NCBI GenBank assembly: GCA_034008185.1
Contig: CM067091.1
Span: forward strand, 6,489,799 to 6,553,798
Source: Gorsachius magnificus
Taxonomy: Eukaryota > Chordata > Aves > Pelecaniformes > Ardeidae
Direction: 5' to 3'
DNA: 64,000 nucleotides
Shown here one piece after another: positions 13,701 to 27,590 of the stretch (its first letter is position 1; the number at the start of each line of letters is the position of its first letter). A program made the position numbers and the translations under genes. The notes under the pieces are model-generated. The model was not told the DNA's origin. It made no database searches and saw only the letters and a program-made list of their open reading frames with translations.

Positions 13701-15434
13701 AAGCCCGTTGGTAATGAACTGGCAGCACCAAAGCCTGCAGCATGTGTGTGTTGCTTACAGGTCAGATTTTGTATCCATCTGTTGGTTGCTTAGCCTCAGT
13801 TGATATCAGCTAAGGTCCCACCCAATGTGATAAGGCTTAGAGCTACAAAATACTCCTGGAATATATCTAAATGCAGCCAGCCTTCTCATATTGAGGGCTG
13901 GACAAAGCATTGCTCCCTAGTTATGCATTACTGCATAAATACTACACGTGTTTATTCAACGAGTTGGAGATGTTTGGAATTCATCTTTAGCACCTCAGGA
14001 CATCCCCAGATCTCCCAAATAGGCTGTTCTAGGAGCAAATGAACTGAAGCTCTGAATTAGAAGGGTTTAGTTGTGAATGTGAACAGATCCACTTTAAATT
14101 GGCAAACAGATGAGAGGGAAACAGGCCTCCTGAGTTCCCTGAAGACCCATGAACCCTTTGAGTCTTCTTTATTTGTCAGAGGAAACAAAATCTCACAGAG
14201 CTATGTTTTCTCCTTTGCCATTTAACTCATTTCTTTGCTGATAACTGTAGCAGTGAAATGAAGAGCTAAGTGCACTAGAGAGAGTTTTGGAACAGAGTAA
14301 AAACACACAGGAGGAAGACAGACAGGGCGATGGTCACTTCTCCTATACGCATCATCTCCTTTAGCCAGACTTAGTCTTGTGTGCTCTCATTGATTTCTGT
14401 CTGAGCTTGTCCTACACTACTCTAAGTGAAAGGAGAACTGGATCCCATAATGGACTGATATACAGGGCTGGCAGTCCAAGCACGCTTAGAAGCATCTTGC
14501 CTATAAGTGCATTTAAGTGATATTAGCGTCCACATCACTCAGTACAGAACAGATTCTGTGCGATGCATGTATTGAACATCCAGCTCTTGAGCAGATCCTA
14601 GATCTGTGCCTTTTCCAACATCCTGCAATGTCTTTGAATTTGGGTCTTTGCCCTCTTTGGTCCATGTGGAAGCTCAAGAGTTCATTCAACTCTGAGCACG
14701 TCACCTTGGCTCTATTTGAAACCAGTCTTTGGGACTTCTGGGACACAACTGAACAGCAGGAGCTCAGTCTTTCCTGTTTTGCTGGCTGTATGGAGAGGAA
14801 ACCTTTATCTGTGCACCACAGCAAGCCTTGCATGGCTGGCTCGATGCATCTGTGGAAGGGGAAATTGCATTCCTCTAACACATCGAGGACGGGTGGTTAC
14901 TGCCAGAAGCAGGATGCTGGGTTTATCAGCCCAATGGACTGACTCGGGACAGCAACCCCTGTGTTCCCCAGCCTGACGGATGGGTGAAATCTTTTGTCTG
15001 ATCTCAGCATTGCTTTTAGCAGCTGGCTCCAGGGAGAAGGGAGGAATGGCCTCCTGCAGAGCAGGGCCTTACAAAGCAGCCTGTGTGGGATGGAAGGTCC
15101 CCTGCTCTCTGGCTCCAAAGAGCATGCGGGGGGGTGTATGTGTGTGCAGTGGGGGGAACACTTCTGGCAAGCAATGAACTTGTCCAAATAAACAAAAGGC
15201 TAAAACCAGCCCATCCTCAGCCCCTTGAGAAACCCTGCAGCAGATGTTGCCAGTGACTGTGGGTCCTTGTTGGGAATCCCATGGATAATCATTGACAGTG
15301 GGGAAACACATGGCAGCATACGGCAGCTCAGAGAGGGCCCTCTTTGTTCACTGAAATCACTGGAATATCTGTCTTGTCGGTGTGGATGAAAAAGCACCGG
15401 CTGGTTCAGGCTCAGAGAGGGGAGTGAGCAGAGC

Positions 15435-15660
15435 TGCCTTTTACTCTTGGCTCGGCTGCAGGCTTGCTGTGTGGCCTCGAGCAAGTTGCCTCTCTCCCCT
15501 GTACTATAGTTCCTCCTGTTGTGCATTGAGGTCAGGGATAGAAAGCTGCCTCCCTGGGGATTTGTGGCCAAGCTTTTAAACTTTGCAAGGTGCTTTGTGG
15601 CTGGAAGGCACTGTGTTCAGAACAGGTAAATGTTCAGTATTAGTATAATTATTTACATAT
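15435..15660 (+). mobile_element. Ancient MIR-like SINE
   Basis: CTTGCTGTGTGGCCTCGAGC, AAGTTGCCTCTCTCCCCTGTA, then AACTTTGCAAGGTGCTTTGTGG and GGCACTGTGTTCAGAACAGG, the order expected of an amniote MIR element from core to 3' tail. Confidence 0.6.
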
Positions 15661-16820
15661 GATTCAAAAGATGAGGAGTGGCTGAGAAGTTCAGCTGAAA
15701 GGTCAGCTTGTTACAAGACAGATTTTTTTTTGCCAACAGTGACAATGAGAAATGAAGCAAAAAGAGAAAGAGGCTGGCTGGGTATGATCGGAGATGACAC
15801 TGGAGCCGGCTTGGCCTCTCTCACACGAAATGCTTTTCTCTCTTTTTGCTGCATTGTGAGTTCAACTTTTTGGCTCTGTTATTCCGTGATTCGTATTTCA
15901 GGCACAGTGATGGCTGTGTGAGGTGGCTTGGGCTAGAGGAGCGGAGGGCTGCAGAACTGAGAGCGGTTCCAGTTTGAGCGTGACAGGAGGCGGGAGGGGA
16001 CTTGGGATTAAAGTAAAAAGAGGAGTCAGGTCAAGCCACGGTACTGTATAAGGTGCCCCCTTTGTGCTCCATCCTGCACACTGCTGTTGAGTCTCATGGC
16101 ATGCAGATAGGAAAGAAATACACGTTCCCTTGGATTGATAGACTTCCTTCCTTTTGCAGAAGTTAAACTGAGGGGAGGTGGGAATTACTGAGACCTAAGG
16201 TCGTGCTGTTGTTTTCTCCCACTGTAAATATGGAAACTACTTTCAGATTTCTCCATATCTGAAGCAGCCAACCGATTGTCCTACAGTAAAAAATGAAAAT
16301 GCTAAGCAAAGCCTAAATCTGTGAAAAACTGGGATGTAGTTCTCAGCAGGACCTGCTACACCTGGACACTACATACCAGCCTGGGAAATGACAAGATTTT
16401 CTAGCCATGCTCTGAAATCGTGTTTTATGGGTTAGGAGCATCCCAGGGACACAGCAAAGCATTTTGCATGCAGCTGTGAATTAGTGTATCCATGGAAATT
16501 CCTTACGGAGGGGGCATCTGCAAGGAGGGATGCATCTTGGGCAGGTGCTGATGTAAAAATATATGGATCTGCATATGGGCTCCAGAAACACAACGAACTG
16601 GCACCAGCACTTTCTCAAAACAGATTTTTCTCTTCTGCTTCATTTTTTATTCCTTCATGAGGCTTTTCCAGCATCCCTCATTGGAACTTACAATCCGTCT
16701 GCCTTATCGTTTGTCACGCCTTCCAGTCTCAGACTCACTGCAACTCACATCCCTCCTAAGGAAGCAGGAGCAGATTGTTCCCATCCGATCCCATTCCTGC
16801 TAGTCCTGAGAAGTTAGAAT

Positions 16821-16860
16821 TGAGTTAAAAAGTCACATATTGAGTTAAAAAGTCACATAT
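16821..16860. repeat. Perfect 20-bp tandem duplication
   Basis: TGAGTTAAAAAGTCACATAT occurs twice in direct succession, followed by a diverged third partial unit (GTAGTTAACATGTCA). Confidence 0.95.
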
Positions 16861-17954
16861 GTAGTTAACATGTCAAGAAGCACCAAAAGGAGAGTGTGTG
16901 AGGCCAAGGTGAAGTGGCCAGACTGTTTTGTGTGATTGGAAGTCAAGGTAGGAATATTCAGTGGGAATTATCTCATGAAAATGACTGTACCTGTTTCACT
17001 GTAGCACAACTATGTTGTCTTCTGAGTCTTCTCATTTGTATCCGCGCATGTGGAAGGACATTTGGAGTCTCTACCTGCTCAGAGTGGCAGTGTGTCCCTA
17101 ACAGTCTAGAATAAAGAAAGGAGCAGGATGTAAAAGGCTTGAGATTCAGTTTTTTAAAAAGTGGTTTTAAATGGAGGGTGATTCTTCACAAGGTAGTTAC
17201 CTAGCATTACAAAAATCATAGATCACAAGACTGGAAAATTGCCTAGCTCACCAGCTGCTGGTGAAAATGTAGAGATGTAGGTCAAATCTTGTCTTCAGAG
17301 CTTCTGCTGAATAGTTGTTTATCTCTTATCTCTAAAAAGGAGGATATTTACTTGCCTTTGAGATTCTTGGATATGGCCATTTCATGTTTCTGGGAAAGGC
17401 TGGCGGCTCCCTTTATTTGGATAGTGCTGGTCACAGAAATCTATCATTCAGAGACGTATTAGTGCAGTGGGAAGTAGGCACCTTGAGGAGTGGAATGTCA
17501 AATAGCTGCTGCTTTTCTACAGGGAAAGAAAATGTGTGCTCTCAGGCATTGGAAAAGCTTCTTAAGAAACCCTGTGATACTGTAAAACTTGCCAGATCTC
17601 CAAATAGATACTTATCACTTTATTTGAAATCAGTTCTCCTTTGGGCCATAAGGTTTTAAATACCTGAATCTGAAAGAAGGCAAGGGAAATACAGGAAAGT
17701 GACTGGTTCTGCAGAAAATCCTTTTCTTCTCTATCTTGCCACATAAGTTTTTATTGATGAGATCTGAATTACTTTAGCAGTGCAAATAGGCTCCTGTAGC
17801 ACTTAAACACTTCAGAAAGCCTCACCTGTGCCTCCTTGTAAACTCTTTTCATAGAAGAGTGCATTAGCAAACAAACTTTCTTCTCATGAAAGAGAAATGG
17901 GAACCGATTCTTTCTTAACTTGCTTTGGCCAGGTAACACCACAGATCTGTCAAT

Positions 17955-18418
17955 TCACAAAATCACAAAATGGCAGGGGTTGGAAGGGAAGTCGGGAGAT
18001 CATTCAGTCCAACCCCCCTGCTCAAGCAGGTTCACCTAGATCATGTTGCACAGGACATTGTCCAGGTGGGCTTTGAATATCTCCAGAGAAGGAGACTCCA
18101 CAGCCCCCCTGGGCAGCCTGTGCCAGGGCTCTGTCACCCTCAAAGTAAAGAAGTTCTTCCTCATATTCAACTGAAACCTCTTCTGCTTCAGTTTGTGCCC
18201 ATTGCCCCTTGTCCTGTTGCTGGGCACCACTGAGAAGAGTCTGGCTCCGTCCTTGTGACATCCACCCTTGAGATATTTGTACATGTTGATGAGATCCCCT
18301 CTCAGTCTTCTCTTCTCCAGGCTAAACAAGCCCAGCTACCTCAGCCTTTCCTTGTAGGGAGATGCTCCAGTCCCCTCATCATCCTTGTTGCTCTCCTCTG
18401 AACTCTCTCTATAAAGTT
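17955..18418 (-). mobile_element. CR1 LINE 3' end
   Basis: The plus strand reads as the reverse complement of an avian CR1 3' portion: TCACAAAATCACAAAATGG, the terminal direct repeat, then GGTTGGAAGGGA, CAGTCCAACCCCCCTGCTCAAGCAGG, and onwards into the end of the reverse-transcriptase ORF2. On the minus strand the frame at 18036-18329 encodes the typical CR1 C-terminal block ([61 protein letters not shown]). The element is 5'-truncated to about 460 bases, as most CR1 copies are, and cannot be active. Its preserved reading frame suggests modest age. Confidence 0.95.
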
Positions 18419-21400
18419 ATTCTTTCTTTACCGTAACCAAACCCAGGATTGGCCTACAAAATCTAGAATACACTTTTTCCCCGCTAGATTCCCTGCTGTT
18501 TTGGTAGTCCCAGTGACTAGTTAGAAACTTCTGCAGTGGGGTATTTGGGAGGAGAGATACCACTCCAGTACAAACTGTGTTTTGAAATATCTTGGCTCTC
18601 GTTTGCCTAGGAAGGTTATAAATACTGTTCCCAGGACAAACACTCTCCATGTCTGAGAGCTAATGAGCCAAACAGCTGCTCTGAGGCTATCCACCTCTGA
18701 CACCAGTAAACACTAAGCCATGTGAAAAAGATTTTAACGTGCCCAGACACTCTGATATAAAAGGTGGTACATGTATCTAAAGTGCTGTTTTCTTGCCACA
18801 TCCATTTTGTACCTTCAAAGGAAAAAGTCCTTTACTGACCATCTTTGACACCTGTAACGGTCAGAACAAGACCAGCATAGCGCATAATCTCTCTGACACT
18901 GGTGCAAATCCAGCTGTTTTCAATAAAATGCATGATGTTCACAGAAGGAAGAGAGCAGAAAGTGTCACAAACATCTCTCTTACGGAAGTATGCATTTTTT
19001 GTTAGGATCCGTCTGAAATGTGACACATGCAGACAGTATTCACTGATATCCTCTGGCTGTCTGAGCAGTTTCAAGTCCAAAGCACCAGTAAATCCACTTT
19101 AACTGGCTGACTAAACTGGGCTTATGGCTGCTTTGCGCTACCAGAACAATGAAAGGTGTCCTGGCTCATGCTGACACATCTGATCTAAAGTATAAAAGAA
19201 TTTGTAAACAGGATCTAGGAACCATTTGAAGAATCAAATAACTTTGTCTGTAAATTTGTATCAACACAACACGAACGTCCACGGTTCGCTTCAGAAGTGA
19301 CATAAACAGGAGACTTAACTGTATGTCAAACCTGAAGTAGTTGGAAAAAGCGTGCAAGTGATCTTGCAGTGTATCTTGCAGTTGTGAGGGGTGGGATGGG
19401 TGTGCAAAGATGAACATTTTGCATGGAAACCTCTGCTTCTCAGCCATCCTTCGGGAGGACCCCAAGGCCTTTCTTGTAAGACTTTTTCCCATCCAGTGCT
19501 CCTCAGACCCCAAACTCTAACTAGGGTTACAACTGGCCCATTGAAACCAAACTAAAATGCGGCTGCAATTAATCGTACACAGCCATGAGAGCAAAAGCTG
19601 TGTTATCGGGTGGATCTCAAAACTACACCCAATTCTGGTTTCTGCAGGAGTTGCATAAGTCTAGAAAAGCTCCTTTGACTCGGCCTGGACTCCTGGCACC
19701 ACTGAGAGCCGAAGCAGTTGTATTAAAGGGCACTGATTCCTGATCTGGGGCTGTGGGAACCATTCTTCTTGCCTGATACCTGACTCATGTTGACTTAAAC
19801 CCAAATGACTTTTAGTTCAGGCAATGTCAAGGCGAAGCTGTGAACAGGACCTTTTCATTCATGTTCCCAGTAAGCATGCATCTTCTTAAAAAAAAAACCC
19901 AAACCAACAAAACTAGGTCAGTTGAGCACAGTAAATACTTTTGTCTCTCTTGTTTCAGGCTTTAAAAAATGTCCCAGTTGCTTAAGTGAAAATTGCTGTG
20001 ACTTAGAGAAATGTGTCCCAAGGACCCTCTTTTGTTTGTCTGTCAGTCATTAATCACTGTAAAAGTCTTTCTCTAAGAAATGCAGTTGGTCACTTTGCTT
20101 TTCGGAGCTCGGGGTTGGATGCTGATCGTAGTTTCCCTGCTTGCATCTGGCATTAGTCTGCTGAAGTAAGTGGAGTGACTCAGGATTTATAGCTGTGTAA
20201 ATGAGAGCAGAGGCGATCATCTGAAGCCTACTCGATTTTTTAGCATCTGGAGAACGTAATCTATGTATTAAAAAAATCCCAACCAAACATCTAGTGATAA
20301 CTGCTCTTTGACATCCCAGTCATGATATTCTTTCTAACAGGGAGACAGGGCAAGGGTGGGAAGAGAACAAGAGCAGTGGGGGGTAAAGGAGTTAAGAAAT
20401 CTGGGCTTCATATGCTCATAGAAATGGGCAGGAAACACTTCTCATGCTGGGTTTTCCCTGCTCCTGGCCCCTTGGATTCATCGGAGTTACTTCTGATTTA
20501 CACCCATTCGAGTGGAACAGGATCACTCCCTTTTTCTTCAGCAAAACAAACATTTGTTACTTGGAAAGAAAAACGGGAATCTTAAAATGTGACCCACAGC
20601 TGAGCGGAAATTCTCAGTAACACAAGAATTTGGGTTTCTTTAGTTTGTAAACAAAGAAGGAACCCTTGGAGGGAGCGGGTTGATTAATTCTACGGGGGAC
20701 TGCAGAGGGACACAGTTCCTACAGCCATGTAACTGGGGATTCATCCTGCCACGGTCATAGCAGGTCCAGGTATATGCAATGGGAACGTGGAGGAGCAGGA
20801 TGCTCTAATAGAGTAGGGGGTTGAGCTTTGGGGATGCTGACAGCATCTCCTTTACTGGCTCTGAGCCCTCAGGCAGGCCAAAACCTCGATCAAAACAACC
20901 CCAAGTGCCAGACAAAGTTGAGATCCAGTGCTGATCTGGGGGTAGTTAGGGGTCTACAGATGCAGATGAACGCTTAGAATTATTTCCAAAAGCACCCTAT
21001 CAGTCTCAGTGCCAAAAGCCCAAAGGGAATTGAGGTCAGATGCTCAACTGGTGTAAACTGGTGTGGGTCCTCCCAGGCCCCACCTCTAATCGATGTTTTC
21101 TAGCTCTCTCCAGATCTCTGGTTCCTGTACCTCTTGTGAAGAAACTCCATATTCACTGATAATGGATGGTTTTGCCTTCCTTCCCCTCCTTAAATACACC
21201 AGCACTATTTTGAAATGCCAGTTTAACCTAAGGAGAGCCGCAGAGCTCCCTGCCTCAGGAGCTGACAGTCAGGTAGGGAGAACCCAGAACAGCTTCCCTC
21301 CAGCAAGAGACAAGAAATACACACGCACATTCACACGCGCGCTGCTTGCTTAGCACAGTCCATTAAACTCAGCATGAACTCCAGGCCCAGCCATAACCCA

Positions 21401-24400
21401 TGATATTTATGGAGTGAATATCTTCCTGTAAAGGATGTGGAAGGATAATACAACCGCCGTAGAGCCCCTACCCTCCCTCGCATTTGCTCATATCTCAGAC
21501 ATATGCTTTTATGACTGTTTCACTTATCTGGGACTGGAATAGCAGGATGAGATCCTGGCTGCTTCTCCATTCTGCACAGGAAAGGAAAGGTCAGGAGAAA
21601 TGCTTCCACCCTCCCTCCCATGCCCTGGGGAAAGCCTAAATCCTGCTAGGAGAGTACCAGCTTTCCCACTAAAGCCTGGCTCACCAGAGCCAGCGTGGCC
21701 TGTAGCCGTGCTAGATGCTGGCCCTAGGAGGTGTTATGAGACAGGTATGCTGTGTGTCCACAAAGCAGGGGTAAGATTTGCTGGACCTGCTCCTGCCCCC
21801 AGTGCTGAAGATTCTCTTATGTTTTCCAGCAGCCACCAAGCAGACGTCCTGGGGCAGCACAGAGGCTGGTGCAAGGTCTGTGGTTGTTCAATAGCTTCTA
21901 CACCCTTTTTCCCTAAGAAAAGGGCAAGCACATGCCACCTGGGAAGAGCTGTTACTATAGAGGAGCTCATCAGCGTGCAGGAGACAAGCGTGCTCCCTCC
22001 AGTTTAATTTTACAGCATCTACAACATGAAAATAGACCTTCCTTTGTACCTGGTCCTTCTTGTCATCTGAGGAGAGAGTCTGACAGAGAAGAAACATGGG
22101 GATTGATGATTGCTGACTGTTCCTGCTATGGTTCTGCTGATGCCCCCTAAATTCCAGAGGTTCACGCTGCCTGTTGAGCTCTCACCTGGGGCAGAACAAC
22201 CCCAGATGCTCCAGAATTAGGAGCTCCTGTCTTTAAAAGCTGTACATGGAGTCGTCTGCCCAGGAGCCCCAGTGCAGGTGTGTCTCTTGGGAAACAGAAA
22301 GGGCCTGGTTCTGATCTTGTGTGCAGGAGAGGCTTGACGAGTGCAGAGGCTGAGGTGACGACGGCACTGAAGAGATTGGGAACAGACCCACTGTTCCCTT
22401 GTAGCTTCACTCTGCCATGAATTGATGATGGGAGGTGTTGCTAAATGTGCAAACAGGAACACCTACACTCAGAAAAGAACTCAACCACAACCAAATAAAA
22501 CAATAAACCTTGAAAGAAGATGGGAATTGCCATTCCCCAAGCTTATTTCCTGGGCTCACCTGAGAGAGTTGAGTGACAAGATTATTTCAAGGTGCCTTTT
22601 TCTGAGCTGCTCTACTCTGTCTTCCAGCTACAAGTCAGCCACCTCCTGCCGAGCCCGCTGTGTGCACGTCCTACACCTCCCTGCCATGCCAGTCCCCTTC
22701 CTCAACAGTACTCATAGGGCACGATGACTTTGGGAGGCAACTCAAGGGGAGAAGAGAGAAAACCTTTTACGCTGTCTCCTTCCTAGCCCTGCTGTGCCCC
22801 ACGTCACTTTGGAGTCATTGGCACAGATCGAGGGCTTTTGTCCTGTAAGTCATTAGGTGGGAAGACTCGGAACAGCAACAATCCCTCTGTAGGGAAGGGG
22901 TAAAACCGAGGGGTCTGCTCGCTCTCCCTCCTTTTGAATAAGCTGCAAAGAGCTTTAGAGCTGTCCAATTAAAACAACCCTGGGACAAAAATAGGATGAG
23001 AGAGTGCTACTTTAAAAACAAAACAATTAAGCAAAGCCTATCCCTTCCCCTCCCCGGAGGCTCCCGTGGAAGTGGCCAGAAAACTCTGCTGACTTGGGTA
23101 TTTCTGGCATTTGAACCCAAGGCAAGCAATGACCTCCCGGTGCTGGCTTTGGAGGAGAGGCTATGCCGAGCTCATGGCAGCAGATGAGACCGAGCTTGCA
23201 GGCACTGACACGTCTCCCCTAAAGGCTAGTTATGCTGTAGCCTGTGGAACAGCAGAAATGAGATTCTGAGTGTGGGAAAGAGCTGAGCAGACACTGGCAC
23301 AAGCTGCACCAGCAGCCAGCCAAGCCCGGTGGGGGGCCATGCCATAAATGCCATTTTGGGCCTTAAGGCTGAGAAGGGAGAATGGGTTTCGTCTTGAGCT
23401 CACAGATCTGAGTCCAAGGTCACTGAAACCTGGTGCTACCATGGCTCCACGGACCAGGATTGTGGGAACCCCGCTCCAGAAAGGGCTGGGCTCTCTGCCT
23501 GCTGTTTGTGTGGCTTCACACTTCGCAGGGATCCTTACGTCTCCTTTTGAAGCCCAGCTGCTGCTGCTGAAAAGGCACACGGCCAGTAGCTTCACCGACC
23601 AGACAGAATGTTTCAGTAATCTTTTTGGAATGTGAAAGCCTTGCCGATCACAACAATGCTGCTTTAAATCTTCTTCTGTACCTCATAACACTTTGTTTGA
23701 GCTGTGGGATGGCTATCTATAAAGTTAGTCTCCAAATGATCGGAGGAGGAGTGACTGCCAGCGCTGTGCATATAAGCTCAGAAGTTCCTCCTGCAGTGAA
23801 CACATCACTTGAGCCCCACTGCCAGCTGAAATCATTCTCTGATGAAACCAGGGACTAGCATAATCACGGTGTGGTTGCCACAGGAATGCTAGGGGTAAAG
23901 TTCTGGCTTTAGTTATATCAGTGCAGTGTCAAATTAACCTCATGCTTCTATTCCTGAGGTCCCTTTGTTGCGGGCGATTTTTCTGCCACAAGATTCTTTC
24001 TTTCAACTCTAATTTTAGTTCATGGGAAGGATGAAAAAGGGTCTTATATCCTTGTCATGAGGCCGGTTCATGGGATTCCCCTCTGACTCAGCACAGCCTG
24101 GGCTCTTCCCTGGCCTCTTCAGCCGAGATCCCCTCAAAATACACGTAGGGCTTAAAATAGCACCGCAAGCTCTGTCCCATGTACATTCTGGTAAAGTGAA
24201 CAGCCCCAGGGCGAGCGTGGGATTTTGTCTCATTCTCTTTTTTTCTCCAAACTCTTTACAGGATAGCAGTGCAGGCTAACCTAACATATTATTTTGAGAA
24301 GAATTTGAGAAGCTGGAAGTAATTTTGTTTGTTTCCTTTGTTCTAGGAAAGGGATCCAATGGCCCTGGCCAGCCCTCCTCGTTTGGGGCAGAATGAACAG

Positions 24401-26254
24401 GCTCGCAGGGCTTGCAGGCATTTGAGCTATGTCCTGGCCCTCGCTCTTTCCTCTGGAGGAAGGGGAGCACAGCAGAGGAGGAACTTCCCCAGTCCAGGGG
24501 ACTTGCACATGGAAAGGGCGAGTTTCACTGTTTTAGTGGAAAGGCAATGACACTGGTGAGTCTGTGCAGCGGGTTAGTTGTTTACCCACTTGGACTCTCA
24601 GGATCACACAGACCTCTAACAGTTAATGCCAAAGTCGAGAACCTTTCTGCGATTTTTGAAGGTATTGAGTGCCAAGCGACCAAGAGCTGCCCTGGCAGGA
24701 AAAGCCTTTTTCCTTACCTTCTTGAAACATAGCTCCATACTTTTCATTTTACCTATCCCATTTTCTGAGGTGAGAACACCTTGGGCTCAAAATTGTAATT
24801 TGAGAATCCCAAATAGCTGTTTTTTAACAAAGCCTCTTGACCTAACAGCTTGGCCTATCTCTGCCAGGCAGGTCATTAATTTCCAGTCTAATGCACAAGG
24901 GAGAACATTGTGAAATGACTGCATAAGGAGGCATTAGAGTAAAGATGATTTGGGGCTATTTGCCTGGCAAAGAAATTGAACCAGCTACAGCTTTTCTCTT
25001 ACCTGACTCATGGCTGTATTGCAGGGATCAGATTGGGAAAAAACCAAGTGACTATTATTCACCTAAAGTCTGCTTTCAAACCCATTTCTGTGCACCTCTG
25101 TTGCCAGATGACATCATACTTCTGAGGGTGAAACAATTTAAACTACAGAGATGAAAATTATTGGTTTAAATAACTTCCTTAAAACAGCAACAAAAACAAC
25201 AGACTGAGGCTTTGTAGAACTTATTTGAAAACGTCTGTTGCTGCATCTCTGGGGTAAAATGGCCTAAACTGTAAACGCCTTAGTACTCTGTCAGAGTGGT
25301 TGCTGAAAAACTGCTGTGTTTGTAGGCAGAACTAATAATGTTTCACTACTAGCTAATAAAACCGTCACCTCTAAATATATCAAGAGGGTTTTTAACATCA
25401 TGCAAGTTTCTGGGGAAAAGAGCTAGGGCAATTGTTTAGGACAGGGGGCTAGGGGAGGAGAGAAGCACCAGCTCCTGAGAAGCAGCACACATCAGCCAGC
25501 GTGCAGACGGAGGAGCGGGTGACCGCTGCCGGGGCCCAGGAGCACAGGACTGACCCTGCTCGCATGAAAGCCCTGCTGGAGACCGCACGCAGGTTGCAGC
25601 CTGCTGAAACATTTCATCTTCCTCAGCTTGTGTGAGTTCGGTCTGTCTGAAGGCAACGATGGCTGCAAATACAGGCTATTTCCTTATTAACATGGTGTAA
25701 AATTATGCTGTTCTTATAACAGGGCTACTCATGGACCTTGGGACTTGTCTTTTTTTTAAACATTTGTGATGTGAAACTTCTAAAAAATCTATTAGTAAGG
25801 AAACAAATGAAAAAAGCAAATATGCAAGGTCAACCTCATAGATGTGTGCCTGTAACAAAAATAAAGAATTAAGAACATGTAAGTGAAGGTCTCACACTTA
25901 ACATTTCCCAAATTATTTTTCATTAACAGCAGTTTGTGCAGACCTTCAGAGGAAGATCATGTTCTTTAATCAGCAGGGAAGTAGTTGGTTTACAGCTAAT
26001 TTCAAAGGTGTCTGCATTACATTCCACAGTTAACACTCCCTTCAGCTGAGAGAAGTCTCTGCCTCCGTAAAGGTGCATGCCCTATGTGAAGGTTGGCTCA
26101 CAATTACAGCCCCAGGGGCTAGAAAGCTAATAAAAGATTCATGTGTAGAGATTCTTTTGTGCTGTACAGGAACAGGCTGGCAAGAGCACTGCCTGGCTGA
26201 ACTTGCAGACCCCATTGACCTGTGCTTCTCTCTTGGTCTCAGAAGTCTTCCCCT

Positions 26255-26345
26255 CTTCTCTATCCTCAGCATTGGGATCAGCTGCAGGAGGAACCAGATG
26301 ACCTAGGGGTCCTTCCAACCTAAATTACTCACTGATTCCATGTAA
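26255..26345 (+). mobile_element. CR1-like 3' terminus, degraded
   Basis: GATGACCTAGGGGTCCTTCC followed by AACCTAAATTACTCACTGATTCCATG matches the sense-strand end of CR1 elements (…GGTCCCTTCCAACCTAAA… then ATTCTATG repeats). The 5' limit is uncertain. Confidence 0.7.
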
Positions 26346-27484
26346 TGAGCTGGAATTTTTCCAAAACCTGACTGGGAAAGGTGTGGGCAGGCTCCTGTTG
26401 GAATCCCAAATCCCTAATGAGAGATAGATACACACAAGTCCTGGTAGGCCACCCACCCCTCCTGGCAGACCTCAGGGACCTGTTGCTGCCTGTTGAATCT
26501 GTGGGAGATGTGCAGCTGGTATAAATTAGGGAAAACCTATTGATTTCGGCAGAGCTATTTTGACTGAGGTGTTGAGTACTGGATTTTTAGGTGATCCCAG
26601 AGGTCTTGGGAGAGGTGGGATCTGGTGGGGAGTTTTACATTGCACCCTTTCAGATATGGCTGTATAGACACAGCAGCGCCAGGCTCATGCACTAGAAAAA
26701 TCTCCTGGTAATTACGGCAGGGTGGCTGCTTATCCGGGGGGTGGGAGAGCCTGGTGTTTAGTGCCCATAACTAGAGAGACCTCGCATTAGTCCCTTCTCG
26801 TGCCATGTCTGTGCAGGTGTTGTGAGGACCAAATCCCATAAAAGGTGGAGTGCTGTTCAGATACATCAGAGATGTGCACCAGAGGAGTCCTCGAGATCAG
26901 GAGGCCTCCTTATAGGAGCCTGCCCGAGTCCACCTTAAACATAACCCTCCCTCCCTGCAGTTTTCCTTCAGGATAATTAAGCATGCAGTAAGTTAAGAAG
27001 TGGAAAAACCCAAGGAAGCATCCATTTCACAGGTGGGTGCAGCTGACTGTTTCCTCCCAGGGCCTGTTCCTCCTGCAGTTCTGTGCAAGCCAACGTCTTG
27101 GCACAAATGCTCCTGGCCGTGATGGTGACTCACATTTGTATCCAAATTTTGGAGTTGGTGGGGTCTCAGAAGATCACCTGCTATTACACTACCACGTGGA
27201 GACCTGTGCTGGTCTGCAGGTAACAGGTACTTTTTTATTGCACCTCGACAAACCTTGAGGCACGCAGTGATTGCCCGCAGCTTTGTCTGCATTGCCCTCA
27301 AGGTCTGATTTTCTGCATGGACCAGTAACCTGGATGCTGAGCCCCAGGGATCCTGGGGCACCTGCCTGCACCAGCACGCCTGGTGCAGATCGTGCCCTCA
27401 GACAGGTCTGCACAGCCCATGCTGCCTCCAGGCACGGTCAGGTCAGGGAACAAGCTGCGCCTGCAGCCCTTTCTCGACCGCTCT

Positions 27485-27590
27485 GTGAAGGGGGTGTAGC
27501 TACAGGCTGCCCAGGGTCACACAGGGGGTCTGCAGCAGTGCCGGGTGGTAGGTCAGGCTCCCCAGAGCTCTAGGTCAGGGCCTGGGCTGT
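27485..27590 (-). mobile_element. Degraded MIR-like SINE, reversed
   Basis: GGCTGCCCAGGGTCACACAGG, GCAGTGCCGGGTGGTAGGTC and CAGAGCTCTAGG resemble the reverse complement of the MIR 5' half (GCCCAAGGTCACACAGC, GCAGAGCCGGGAT). Confidence 0.35.

Larger units (their letters stand above)
1246..17954. other. No recognised coding exon
   Basis: First intron of the unidentified gene starting near 1230, or intergenic DNA. 1246-1560 is very G-rich, with many runs of three to four Gs and a short GGAT repeat near 1432-1444. The rest is AT-balanced unique sequence with the MIR-like and small tandem repeats listed. Open frames are short, and none resembles a protein family I know. Confidence 0.6.
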
